From NCBI RefSeq assembly GCF_014651035.1, contig NZ_BMWC01000005.1:124001-188000 (forward strand): a DNA stretch of 64,000 bases, in the 5' to 3' direction. The position numbers were made by a program, and so were the translations under genes. This DNA comes from Streptomyces lomondensis (GTDB taxonomy: Bacteria; Actinomycetota; Actinomycetes; Streptomycetales; Streptomycetaceae). Positions 9,054-16,931 of the stretch are shown in pieces. How positions within the stretch are numbered: position 1 is the stretch's first letter; the number at the start of each line of letters is the position of its first letter. The notes beneath the pieces are model-generated. The model was not told where the DNA came from, searched no databases, and saw only the letters and a list, made by a program, of their open reading frames with translations.

Positions 9054-9059
9054 TAGGAT
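9054..9059 (+). promoter_or_regulatory. -10 element TAGGAT upstream of the TetR gene
   Basis: TAGGAT matches the Streptomyces housekeeping -10 consensus well and lies 47 nt before the TetR start. No good -35 is visible. Confidence 0.5.
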
Positions 9060-9105
9060 CTCTCGCCGGGAAGCTCCAGGTCCGGCCGTGACGGAGGCGG
9101 ATGCC

Positions 9106-9693
9106 ATGCCGAGAGCCGGTCTCACGGCCGAGCGGGTCGTCGCGGCCGCCGCCGACCTCGCCGACGAGATCGGTTTCGAGAAGGTCACCGTCTCCGCGCT
9201 GGCACGCCGCTTCGGGGTCAAGGACGCGAGCCTGTACTCGCACGTCCGCAGCCTCCAGGACCTGCGCACCCGCGTCGCCCTGCTGGCCGGGGGCGAGATG
9301 ATCGACCGCATCGCGGCGGCCGTCGCCGGGCGGTCCGGCAAGGAGGCGCTGGCCGCCTTCGCCGCCGCCTACCGGGGTTACGCCCTGGAACACCCGGGCC
9401 GGTACGCGGCCACCCAGATCCGCATCGACCAGTCCCTCGTCGCCGATGCCCCCGCCCTGCGCCGCACCGCCGAGATCACCTACGGCCTGCTCCGCGCCTA
9501 CGGCCTGGACGAGCCCGACCTCACCGACGCCGTCCGCCTGCTGCGCAGCGCCTTCCACGGCTACTGCTCCCTGGAGGCCACCGGCGGCTTCGGCGCGCCC
9601 CGCGACGTACAGGCGTCCTGGGACAGGGCGGTCGACGCGCTGCACGTGGCACTGGAGAACTGGCCACGCGAGGAGAGGACTCCCCATGCCTGA
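9106..9693 (+). CDS. TetR/AcrR-family regulator
   Basis: A 195-residue regulator from ATG 9106 (GGAGG at 9092-9096). The N-terminal HTH spans about residues 5-50 (RVVAAAADLADEIGFEKVTVSALARRF, split here only for description, followed by ASLYSHVRSLQDL). A TetR_C-type ligand domain follows, with HPGRYAATQIR and LRSAFHGYCSLEATGGFG. Its last 8 nt overlap the start of the broken phosphotransferase gene, so the two were once a coupled operon. Likely targets are its own operon and the divergent CPBP gene. Confidence 0.9.
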   Translation: MPRAGLTAERVVAAAADLADEIGFEKVTVSALARRFGVKDASLYSHVRSLQDLRTRVALLAGGEMIDRIAAAVAGRSGKEALAAFAAAYRGYALEHPGRYAATQIRIDQSLVADAPALRRTAEITYGLLRAYGLDEPDLTDAVRLLRSAFHGYCSLEATGGFGAPRDVQASWDRAVDALHVALENWPREERTPHA

Positions 9694-10507
9694 AGGCGCC
9701 CGTCCGGGCCACACAGCCACGTCCATCGCGGAGGCCTACGCGCTCGGCCCCGGCCCCTGGACCAGGACGCCCGTCACCCGGGGCGCGCTGGGCCGGATCT
9801 GGAAGCTCTCTCTCCGGGAACGGCTCCTCGTGGGCCGTGAAGGAGCTCCTCTTCGGCTGTGACGAGGCCCAGGTCGGCCGCGAGGTCGCGTTACGGGACT
9901 CCGCGGCCGGCCTGGGCATCGCCGCGCCGCGCCTCTTCCGCAACCGGCACGGCGCGCCCGTCTCCCGTCCCGGCTCCCCGGGCGGCTCCTGGGTGAAGCT
10001 GTACGACTGGGTCGACGGCACCCGTGCGGACCCTTCCGATCCGGAGGTCCTGGACTGGTTCGGCCGGACCATGGCGCTGCCGCACCGGGCGGGTGAGGGG
10101 GCGGCCGGGACGCCGAGCGACTGGTACGAGAGCTGTCCCGACGGCGCCGACTGGGACGCCGGCCTGCCGTGGTCGGACGAGCTGGACCGGTTTGCCGCCG
10201 GCTCCGCGCCCCGGCTCGCCCACTGGGTGACTCCGTCCGCCCCCCCGGCCTCCTGGTGACCTCGCACCTCGACCTCCAGCCCCAGAACGTCCTGGTCGGC
10301 CCGGACGGCCCGGTCCTCCTAGACTAGGTGAACGCCGATGCGGCCCGGCGCCTGGCGCGGGCGTACCGCGCGGCCGGGGGCCGGGCCGTCGTCACGGGCC
10401 CCGAGTCGTTCTCGATGCTCTTCGCCACGGCCCTCAACTGGCCCGCCCCCTCCCCCTCGCGCTCCTTCCGCACGTCTCTCTCCGCCGCCGACCCGCTCGA
10501 CGTCTAG
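9686..10507 (+). pseudogene. aminoglycoside phosphotransferase-family pseudogene
   Basis: Three reading frames must be joined to rebuild one kinase-like protein. Frame A starts at ATG 9686 (TSIAEAYALGPGPW, then GRIWKL). A slip in the CTCTCTCTCC repeat near 9808-9818 moves into frame B (SGNGSSWAVKELLFGCDEAQVGREVALR, described in parts). A second slip near the C-run around 10240 restores frame A. There HLDLQPQNVLVG is the family's catalytic-loop motif. The expected LLDW then reads LLD-stop, a TAG at 10325-10327 where TGG is expected. Remnants continue to TAG 10505-10507. Three lesions make sequencing error unlikely. The end overlaps the stop of the convergent reductase gene. Confidence 0.85.
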
Positions 10508-10995
10508 GGTCTGTCGTTTGGATCAGGTCGCGGACGCGGGGTGAGGCAGAAGACGCGGATGTCCCGGCCGGCGCGGGCGGCGTAGGTGTCGTAGAAGGGG
10601 ATGGCCAGCAGGATGCGGTGGCGCTGCTGTTCCTTTTCGTGCGCGGTGAGTTGGCGGGCGCTGACCTGCCAGGAACGTCCTCGCGCGGTGACCGTGGCCT
10701 CAGGGCGGTGCAGGAGGTTGGTGCTCCAGGCCGGGTGGTGGGGCCGGCCGAAGTTGCTGCCGACCACCAGCCAGGTGCCGTCCGCCGCCCGGTGCGCGGC
10801 CAGGGGCGTGGCGCGGGGGATTCCGCTGCGGTGACCGATGGTGCCCAGCACGATCGTGTCCAGGACGAGTCGGCTCGGCAGCAGCCGGCCCCGGGTCAGG
10901 CGGTGGAGGAACAGGTCGCAGCGCGGCAGCACATGAGGGGCGATCCGGAGGACGGCACGGCTGGTGGCGAAGCGGACGAACAGCGGGTGGGTCAC
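10504..10995 (-). CDS. deazaflavin (F420)-dependent nitroreductase-family protein
   Basis: A 163-residue DDN-type split-barrel oxidoreductase. Landmarks are LDTIVLGTIGHRSGIPRATPL, WLVVGSNFGRPHHPAW and the LLHRPEATVTARGR stretch, which the family uses to bind F420 or a flavin. The start is GTG 10995, sharing GTGA with the stop of the GMC oxidoreductase, so the two are translationally coupled. A conserved partnership with a GMC oxidase and a divergent P450/prenyl synthase operon points to redox tailoring of an isoprenoid. The family is clear; cofactor use is inferred. Confidence 0.85.
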   Translation of the reverse strand: MTHPLFVRFATSRAVLRIAPHVLPRCDLFLHRLTRGRLLPSRLVLDTIVLGTIGHRSGIPRATPLAAHRAADGTWLVVGSNFGRPHHPAWSTNLLHRPEATVTARGRSWQVSARQLTAHEKEQQRHRILLAIPFYDTYAARAGRDIRVFCLTPRPRPDPNDRP

Positions 10996-12521
10996 AGGGC
11001 GTCCTCCGTCTTCGGAAGCGGTACGCGCCGGTACGGCTCGCTCTGGGTGGGGCGTCGGTCGGGCTGACCGGCTGCGGGCCAGGCGGCGCAGGCCCGTTCG
11101 GCCATCGCGGTCACGGTGAGCGCGGGATTGACGCCGAGGTTGCCGGGCACGGCGGAGGCGTCGGTGATGTGCAGGGTCGGGTAGCCGTGCACGCGGTGGT
11201 AGAGGTCGGCGACGCCGGTGGCGGGGTCGCTGCCGATCGGGCAGCCGCCCAGCAGATGGGCGGTGACGGGCAGGCCCAGGGCGGTGTTCCACAGCAGTGC
11301 GGCCCGGCCGTCGGTCTGCCGGGCGTAGTGGTGCGCCACCGCCTCGGCCGTGGCCAGTCGTACGGGTTCGGGCTGGGGGCTTCCCGGGTGGAGGGTCAGC
11401 CTTCCGCGCCGGTAGCGGCTGGTCAGCTGGGAGTCGCCGCGCTCCATGGCGAAGAGGACGGCGGTACGGCGGCCGAAGTCCCGCCAGGGGAGGCCGGCCG
11501 TTCGCGTGAGCAGTGCGGCCGGGTGGGAGCCCGGCCCGAGTCGGCACAGCTGGACCAGGAGGTCCGGGTGCGGTCGCAGCGCGGAGCTGATCGCGACGCC
11601 GGGCCCGACGTCGAAGCCGTCCGCGGACACGGTGGCGAACACCTCGCGGTTGGTGCGGGTGCGCGTACCCAGCGCGGATGACAGCTTCGGCAGATGCGGC
11701 CGGGAGCGGTGCAGGAGTTCCGCGGTGCCCCAGGCCCCGGCCGCGAGCACGACCTGACGCGCCGTCAGTACCGCGCGGTGCCGGGCGATACCGGTGCCGT
11801 GGCGTGTGTGCACCCGCCAGGTGCCGTCCGGCTGCGGCACCAGGGTCCGGGCCTCGGTCAGCGGCCGGATGTCGGCTCCGGCCCGTTCGGCGAGGTGCAG
11901 GTAGTTGTGGTCCAGGGAGTTCTTCGCGCCGGCGCGGCAGCCGAGGGTGCACCGGCCGCACTCCGAGCAGCCGGTGCGGGCCGGGCCCCGGCCGTCGAAG
12001 AAGGGGTCCGGCACCGCGCGGCCGGGTGGGCCGAAGTGGATGCCGACCCGGGTGGCTCGGACGCCGCCGGGCACCCCGAGAGCGTCGGCCGCTCGGCACA
12101 GGGCGTCGTCCCCCGCCGCCTGCCGGGGGACGGGGGTCGTGCCCAGTATCCGTTCCGCCGACGCGTAGTGGGGGGCGAGTTCGCTCTCCCAGTCCAGGGA
12201 CGGATCCCAGCAGGGGTCACGGAACACGGTCGCGTCGGGCCGGTAGTGCACCCCCGCGTAGACGAGGGACCCGCCGCCGACTCCGATGCCCGTCAGCGCG
12301 ATCAGCCGACGCCGTACCCGCAGGCGGGCGATGCCGCGCCAGCCGAGCCAGGGCGCCCACAGCAGGCGGTGTGCCTGCCACGGGGAGGCGGCGAAGTCCT
12401 CCGGCCGCCAGCGCCGCCCGGCCTCGACGACCGTGACGCGGTAGCCCTTCTCCGCCAGCCGCAGCGCCGCGACACTCCCGCCGAACCCGGAGCCCACGAC
12501 GAGCACCTCGTGCAGAACCAC
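10992..12521 (-). CDS. GMC-type FAD oxidoreductase (cholesterol oxidase/ChoD-like)
   Basis: A 509-residue flavoprotein from GTG 12521 with GAGG upstream. The N-terminal Rossmann motif VVGSGFGGSVAALRLAEKG binds FAD. GIGVGGGSLVYAG follows. A CSECGRCTLGC motif near residue 165 fits CxxCxxCxxxC spacing and is followed by RAGAKNSLDHNYL; a comparable Cys-rich segment occurs in ChoD-like GMC enzymes. The C-terminus has the GMC pattern HLLGGCPIG, then DASAVPGNLGVNPALTVTAMAE. Likely an alcohol dehydrogenase or oxidase for a lipophilic terpenoid or sterol. It shares a divergent promoter with the P450. Confidence 0.9.
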   Translation of the reverse strand: MVLHEVLVVGSGFGGSVAALRLAEKGYRVTVVEAGRRWRPEDFAASPWQAHRLLWAPWLGWRGIARLRVRRRLIALTGIGVGGGSLVYAGVHYRPDATVFRDPCWDPSLDWESELAPHYASAERILGTTPVPRQAAGDDALCRAADALGVPGGVRATRVGIHFGPPGRAVPDPFFDGRGPARTGCSECGRCTLGCRAGAKNSLDHNYLHLAERAGADIRPLTEARTLVPQPDGTWRVHTRHGTGIARHRAVLTARQVVLAAGAWGTAELLHRSRPHLPKLSSALGTRTRTNREVFATVSADGFDVGPGVAISSALRPHPDLLVQLCRLGPGSHPAALLTRTAGLPWRDFGRRTAVLFAMERGDSQLTSRYRRGRLTLHPGSPQPEPVRLATAEAVAHHYARQTDGRAALLWNTALGLPVTAHLLGGCPIGSDPATGVADLYHRVHGYPTLHITDASAVPGNLGVNPALTVTAMAERACAAWPAAGQPDRRPTQSEPYRRVPLPKTEDAL

Positions 12522-12597
12522 CCCACCTCACCCTTCCGCTACGGCCGGTACATTACCGATCACAGCATGTGTACATGATCCGACTCAGAGAGAGCCC
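12522..12597. promoter_or_regulatory. divergent promoter of the putative terpenoid locus
   Basis: A 76-bp divergent intergenic region is unusually AT-rich for this genome in its centre. It contains GTACAT and, about 20 bp on, TGTACATG. The TGTACA core is self-complementary and could be a regulator site for both operons. No clear -35/-10 pair can be assigned. Confidence 0.45.
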
Positions 12598-14043
12598 GTG
12601 GCTGCCTCCGTGCCTCCCCCCGCCGTCCCGACCGCTCCTGGAGCACTGCCCCTGCTCGGGCACGGCCTGAAGCTCCTGTGTGACCCGCTCGGCTTCATGA
12701 CGTCCCTCAACGAACTGGGCCCTTTGGTGCGAATGCGCGGCCCTGCCTTCACACCCGACGTCTATCTGGTCAACTCGCCGGAACTCCTTCACCAGCTCCT
12801 GGTGACCGACGCCCGCAGCTACTCCCAGGCACGGATCACCGCCGGAATCGGCTCCCAGTTCGGCATCAGCCTGGTGATGGACATGAATTTCGACGGGTTG
12901 ACACTCTTCGCCTCGCACCTGAGGCACCGCCGTGCCGTGCAACCGGCGTTCCACCCCCGCCGGATCGCCGCCGGGACACCCGCGCTCCGGCAGGCCGTGG
13001 AAGAGGCCGTCGCCGGCTGGGCCCTCGGCAGCACCCTCCGCGTGGACCAGGAGATGGCCCGCCTCGCCTACCGCGTCAACGCCCGCGCCGTGTGCGGCGA
13101 CACACCCGCCCTCGACCGGGTGACGGCCGAACTCGCGGCTCTGAGTTCCCAGACCACCCCGGGCATGTACTGGCGCCTCGCCCTCCCGGGACTCGCCCAC
13201 GCCCGGCACGTGCCGGGCACCGGCAGGTTCCTGCGGGCGCTGTCCGGCCTGCGCGCCGCCGTCGCGGCCTCCCTCGCCCACCACCGCGCTCAGGGGGCGA
13301 CCGGCGACGACGTCGTCTCCCAGCTCCTGCGGGCCCGCTACCCGGACACGGACGAGCCGCTCGACGACCGGCAGATCATCGCCGACACCCTGTTCCTGCT
13401 CTGGGCCGCGACCCACGGCCTGAAGGACGTACTGCCCCACGTCTTCCACGAGTTGGCACTCAACCCCGACGTCGAGCAGCGGGTGCACGAGGAGATCGGC
13501 TCGGTCCTCCAGGGGCGGCCCGTGCAGGCCGAGGACCTGCCCGCGCTCGACTACACCCGGCGGGTCGTCAAGGAGACCCTGCGCCTGCACCCCGCCCCCT
13601 GGATGCTGGGCCGGCGCGCCCTCGTCCCCGTACGCCTCGGCACCGCCGAGCTCCCGGCCGGTACCGAACTCGCCTACTGCACCTACGCGTTGCACCGCCA
13701 CCCCGACATCCACCCGGACCCGCTGCGTTTCGACCCCGACCGCTGGCTGCCCGACCGCGCGAGGGGCCTGGCACGCTGCTCCGACCTCGCCTTCGGCGCG
13801 GGGGTGCGCAAGTGCATCGGCGACGCCCTGACGATGAACCAGGTCCTCACCGCCGTGGCCACCATCGCCGCCCGCTGGCGGCTGCGCCCCGTACCGGGAC
13901 ACCGCTACCGGCCGCGCGCCCGCATCGTCATCTCCCCCGGCCCGCTGCCCATGACGTGCCATCCGCGCGATGTCCTACCAGCCGATGATGAGTTCGGCGG
14001 TACTTCGGTCCGGGATGATCGTTGGGCTGATCGTGATCGATGA
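12598..14043 (+). CDS. cytochrome P450 with atypical I-helix
   Basis: A 481-residue P450 from GTG 12598. Heme motif FGAGVRKCIGD has the thiolate Cys near residue 406; KETLRLHP carries the ExxR pair near 326-329; and FDPDRWLP is the PERF-like segment. The I-helix motif is unusual: LLWAATHGLKD (T272) stands where most P450s have AGxET, so both the acid and the neighbouring Thr used for proton delivery are missing or displaced. The electron donor is not encoded nearby. It heads a rightward operon with DUF6230, DUF6114 and the prenyl synthase fusion, so a terpenoid substrate is likely. Confidence 0.92.
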   Translation: MAASVPPPAVPTAPGALPLLGHGLKLLCDPLGFMTSLNELGPLVRMRGPAFTPDVYLVNSPELLHQLLVTDARSYSQARITAGIGSQFGISLVMDMNFDGLTLFASHLRHRRAVQPAFHPRRIAAGTPALRQAVEEAVAGWALGSTLRVDQEMARLAYRVNARAVCGDTPALDRVTAELAALSSQTTPGMYWRLALPGLAHARHVPGTGRFLRALSGLRAAVAASLAHHRAQGATGDDVVSQLLRARYPDTDEPLDDRQIIADTLFLLWAATHGLKDVLPHVFHELALNPDVEQRVHEEIGSVLQGRPVQAEDLPALDYTRRVVKETLRLHPAPWMLGRRALVPVRLGTAELPAGTELAYCTYALHRHPDIHPDPLRFDPDRWLPDRARGLARCSDLAFGAGVRKCIGDALTMNQVLTAVATIAARWRLRPVPGHRYRPRARIVISPGPLPMTCHPRDVLPADDEFGGTSVRDDRWADRDR

Positions 14044-14053
14044 CGACGTCCCC

Positions 14054-14635
14054 ATGAGGACATACGGCGGGCGGACGAGCCGCCGGCGGTTCGCTCTGGC
14101 CCTGACTCCCCTGCTCGTCGGCGCCTCCGTCCTGCTGGCCGGAAGCGCCGCGGGGGCCGTCTCCGTGGCGTTCGCGGGGGAGGTTCCCGTCACGGTCCAT
14201 GCCGCGCGGATCTCCGGGTCGGGTGTGTCGGCCTCCCCGGCCGCCTCGGGCCGCGGCGGACTGCTGCCGGCGCTGGCCACGCGGGTGGAACAGGCGACCG
14301 TGGAGGACGCCTGCGTCACCTCCACCGCCCGCCTGCCGGTCGTCGGAGCGGTGACGGCCGTCGTGCGGATCGAGCGCGCGTCGGCCACCGGCCTGACGGT
14401 GGAGGCGGGCAAGGCCACGGCCGGGTCCGTGAAGCTCTCCGGAGCGGAGTTCAGCACCCCGCGGATGTCCCTGGACCGGCCCACGGGCCTGTTCACCGTC
14501 GGCGCGCGGAAGGTCAGCGGCAGGGATGTGGTCACGCAGCCGCATGCCTTCACCGCCGGGACGATCACGTCCCGGGGTGTCGCCGTCGAGATGCGCCGGG
14601 GAGAGGGCGGCTGCGGGCCGGGGACCACCCGATGA
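14054..14635 (+). CDS. DUF6230 family protein
   Basis: A 193-residue protein if started at ATG 14054; earlier in-frame starts overlap the P450. One N-terminal hydrophobic segment (LALTPLLVGASVLLAGSAAG) acts as signal anchor or signal peptide. The rest is a predicted extracytoplasmic beta-rich domain with two Cys (EDACVTST and GEGGCGPG) that may form a disulfide. This is the actinobacterial DUF6230 pattern, commonly followed by DUF6114 as here. The ATGA overlap with the next gene (14632-14635) shows coupling. The molecular role is unknown; a membrane-associated lipid-handling role is inference only. Confidence 0.8.
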   Translation: MRTYGGRTSRRRFALALTPLLVGASVLLAGSAAGAVSVAFAGEVPVTVHAARISGSGVSASPAASGRGGLLPALATRVEQATVEDACVTSTARLPVVGAVTAVVRIERASATGLTVEAGKATAGSVKLSGAEFSTPRMSLDRPTGLFTVGARKVSGRDVVTQPHAFTAGTITSRGVAVEMRRGEGGCGPGTTR

Positions 14636-15024
14636 CCACGGCGATGCGACCGGAGTGGCGGTCCGGGTGGCGGGGGTGGCGCCGGGGCCGCCCGTTCGCG
14701 GCGGGGCTGCTGCTGGGCCTCGGCGGACTCGAGCTGATCTGCGTCTCCTGGGTGGGCCTGGGCTTTCTGCGGTTCACCGGCACCGCGGGCGCCGCCTCCT
14801 GGGGCCTGGGCGCGCTGTTCGTGGTCGCCGGTGTGACGACGTGGCGCAACCCGGCCCTGCGCTACTTCTCCGGCGTCCTGGCCGCCGTGCTGTCGCTGGT
14901 CAGCCTGGTCGCCGCCAACCTCGGTGGCCTGCTGCTGGGCTTCCTGCTCACCGCCGTCGGCAGCGCCCTGGCCCTGGCATGGGTCCCCCAGCAAGCACCT
15001 TCGACCCGAGAAGAGGAGGCGTGA
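14632..15024 (+). CDS. DUF6114 family membrane protein
   Basis: A 130-residue integral membrane protein with about four hydrophobic helices (GLLLGLGGLELICVSWVGLG, LGALFVVAGVTTW, YFSGVLAAVLSLVSLVAANL, LLLGFLLTAVGSALALAW). The N-terminus is basic and Trp-rich (MRPEWRSGWRGWRRGRPF), a DUF6114 hallmark. It is coupled to DUF6230 by ATGA and followed 1 nt after its stop by the fusion gene, so all three are co-translated. The role is unknown. The conserved DUF6230-DUF6114 pairing suggests a two-component membrane and extracytoplasmic unit. Confidence 0.8.
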   Translation: MTTAMRPEWRSGWRGWRRGRPFAAGLLLGLGGLELICVSWVGLGFLRFTGTAGAASWGLGALFVVAGVTTWRNPALRYFSGVLAAVLSLVSLVAANLGGLLLGFLLTAVGSALALAWVPQQAPSTREEEA

Positions 15025-15025
15025 G

Positions 15026-16900
15026 GTGAGTTCTCCCGCCGTGCCCGCCACCTGTGTCTACCGGCGCAGCGGCATCCACGACGCGGCCCTGCGCAGCGGT
15101 TACGAGGCGTGCCGCCGCGCCACCCGCGCGACGGGCGAGATCGAGTACGCCGTCTCGCTGCTGCTGCCGCCGCCGCTGCGGACCGCCACCTGGGCGCTGT
15201 ACGGCGCCGTCCGCGCCGTGGACGACCTGGCCGACGCCGCCGGACCCACCGGCGAGGCGGATCCGGGGCGGGCCGGGTGGCTGGAGGCGTGGATCTCGGC
15301 GTTCGACACGGACCTGCGTGAAGGACGCGGCAGCGACCCGGTACGGCAGGCGCTGATCCACACCATGCTGACCTGGAACCTGCCGCCGGGATTCCTGCAC
15401 ACGCTGTTCGAGGAGCTGCGCCAGGACGTCCACGGACGGCAGTTCGCCACCTGGGAGGAGTGGCGGCGCTACAACAGCCTGATCAACACCCCGCTCGTGC
15501 TGCGCGCGGGCTCGCTGCTGCTGCGGGCCGCGGGCCTGTCCGCCGAGCCGGAGGCGATCGCCGTGAGCGTGCCGGACGCGGCCGTGGCCTGGCATACCGC
15601 CGTGGAGGCGCTCTACCTCACCGACGCCCTCGTCGACCTCTCCGACGACCTCGGCCGGGGCCATGTGGCGCTGCCGCAGGAAGCCCTGGACGAGGCCGGG
15701 GTGTGCCGTACGGACCTGCTGGCCCGGCGCGCCACCCCCGAGTTCGAGGACCTGGTGCGCCACCTGGCCGACCGGGCTCGCACCTGGCTGGACCACGCGT
15801 CACTGCCGCCCGTCCTCCACCCGGCGGTCGGCATCGCGCTCGGCGCCTACACCGACCTGTACCGGCTGCGCCTGAAGGCCGCGGCCGATGCCCCCGCCGC
15901 GCTGCTGCACCGCCGCCCGGCCCTGCCGCGCGGCGCCCGGCTGCGCCTGCTGCTGCCCGCCCGGGCGAAAGCCGCGCTGGCCTGGGGCCTGTTCCCCTTC
16001 CCCATCCAGCCCTGCCCGCCGGAACTCGCACCGGCAGAGACGCCCGAAGGGCCCGACGAGCCCGAGGAGACGCGCTCGCAGGCCGCCCGGCGGCCCCCGG
16101 CACTTCCTCCGCCTCCCCACCCCTCCGGCGCCCGCCCGCCCCGGCTGCCCGCCGAGGCCATGCCCCGCCACGTCGCGATCGTCATGGACGGCAACGGCCG
16201 CTGGGCCACCGCCCGCGGCCTGCCCCGCCCCGACGGCCACCGGCAAGGCGCCGAGGCGCTGGTCGACGTCGTCCACGGCGCCCTGGAGATCGGCCTGAAG
16301 CACCTGACCCTGTACGCGTTCTCCACCGAGAACTGGAAGCGCCCCGCCGACGAACTCCAGGCCCTGATGTATGAGATCCCCCAGGTGGTGCTGCGTCTGG
16401 TGGACGAGGAACTGGACGTCCGCGTGCGCTGGGCCGGTACGCGCTCACGCCTCCCGGCCGACGTCATCGGGACGCTCCTCCAGGCCGAACGGGCCACCCA
16501 TGACCGCACCGGACTGACCCTGACCATGTGCGTGAACTACGGCGGCCGCGCCGAGATCACGGCAGCCGCGGCGAGACTCGCCCAGGAAGCGGTCGCCGGG
16601 AGGGCCGATCCCGGCTCCGTCTCCGAGCACGCCTTCGCCCGCTACCTGTACGTCCCCGAACTGCCCGACGTGGACCTGCTGGTGCGCACCGGCGGCGACC
16701 AGCGGACCTCCAACTTCCTTCCCTGGCAGGCCACCTACGCCGAGATGCTGTTCCTCGAAACCCCCTGGCCCGCGGTGGACCGCCGCACCCTGTGGGACGC
16801 GATGGAACAGTACGCCCGCCGCACCCGACGCTACGGCTCGGTCCCCCGCATCCCCGCCCAGACCGCCTCCCTGAGGGGACAGGAAGCACCGACGCGGTGA
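15026..16900 (+). CDS. fusion: squalene/phytoene synthase-like domain plus cis-prenyltransferase (UppS-like) domain
   Basis: A 624-residue two-domain protein from GTG 15026, with GAGGAGG at 15012-15019. Residues about 10-300 match head-to-head trans-prenyl synthases: DDLAD at 66-70 and DLSDDLGRG from 204 supply the two Asp-rich metal motifs. A Pro/Glu-rich linker follows (about 325-375). Residues about 378-610 match undecaprenyl-diphosphate synthase-like cis-prenyltransferases: HVAIVMDGNGRW (catalytic Asp 388), LYAFSTENWKRP, and RTGGDQRTSNFLPWQATYAE, where GGD replaces the usual SGE. Both active sites look intact. An in-frame ATG at 16161 with nearby GAGG could give a free cis-prenyltransferase. 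Neighbouring P450 and oxidoreductases imply a modified isoprenoid product. The product itself cannot be read. Confidence 0.92.
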   Translation: MSSPAVPATCVYRRSGIHDAALRSGYEACRRATRATGEIEYAVSLLLPPPLRTATWALYGAVRAVDDLADAAGPTGEADPGRAGWLEAWISAFDTDLREGRGSDPVRQALIHTMLTWNLPPGFLHTLFEELRQDVHGRQFATWEEWRRYNSLINTPLVLRAGSLLLRAAGLSAEPEAIAVSVPDAAVAWHTAVEALYLTDALVDLSDDLGRGHVALPQEALDEAGVCRTDLLARRATPEFEDLVRHLADRARTWLDHASLPPVLHPAVGIALGAYTDLYRLRLKAAADAPAALLHRRPALPRGARLRLLLPARAKAALAWGLFPFPIQPCPPELAPAETPEGPDEPEETRSQAARRPPALPPPPHPSGARPPRLPAEAMPRHVAIVMDGNGRWATARGLPRPDGHRQGAEALVDVVHGALEIGLKHLTLYAFSTENWKRPADELQALMYEIPQVVLRLVDEELDVRVRWAGTRSRLPADVIGTLLQAERATHDRTGLTLTMCVNYGGRAEITAAAARLAQEAVAGRADPGSVSEHAFARYLYVPELPDVDLLVRTGGDQRTSNFLPWQATYAEMLFLETPWPAVDRRTLWDAMEQYARRTRRYGSVPRIPAQTASLRGQEAPTR

Positions 16901-16931
16901 GACCCGCCCCCGCCGGGGTACCGACGGCCCG

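Noticed and set aside
6919..9726. A 935-codon open frame on the minus strand
   Set aside because: It lies opposite the phosphoesterase, CPBP and TetR genes and is low-complexity Arg/Gly/Val sequence. High-GC antisense frames stay open by codon bias.
10992..12521. Iron-sulfur protein, from the CxxCxxCxxxC motif
   Set aside because: The rest is a typical FAD-dependent GMC oxidoreductase, and a similar Cys-rich segment occurs in ChoD-like members. A cluster is possible but not shown.
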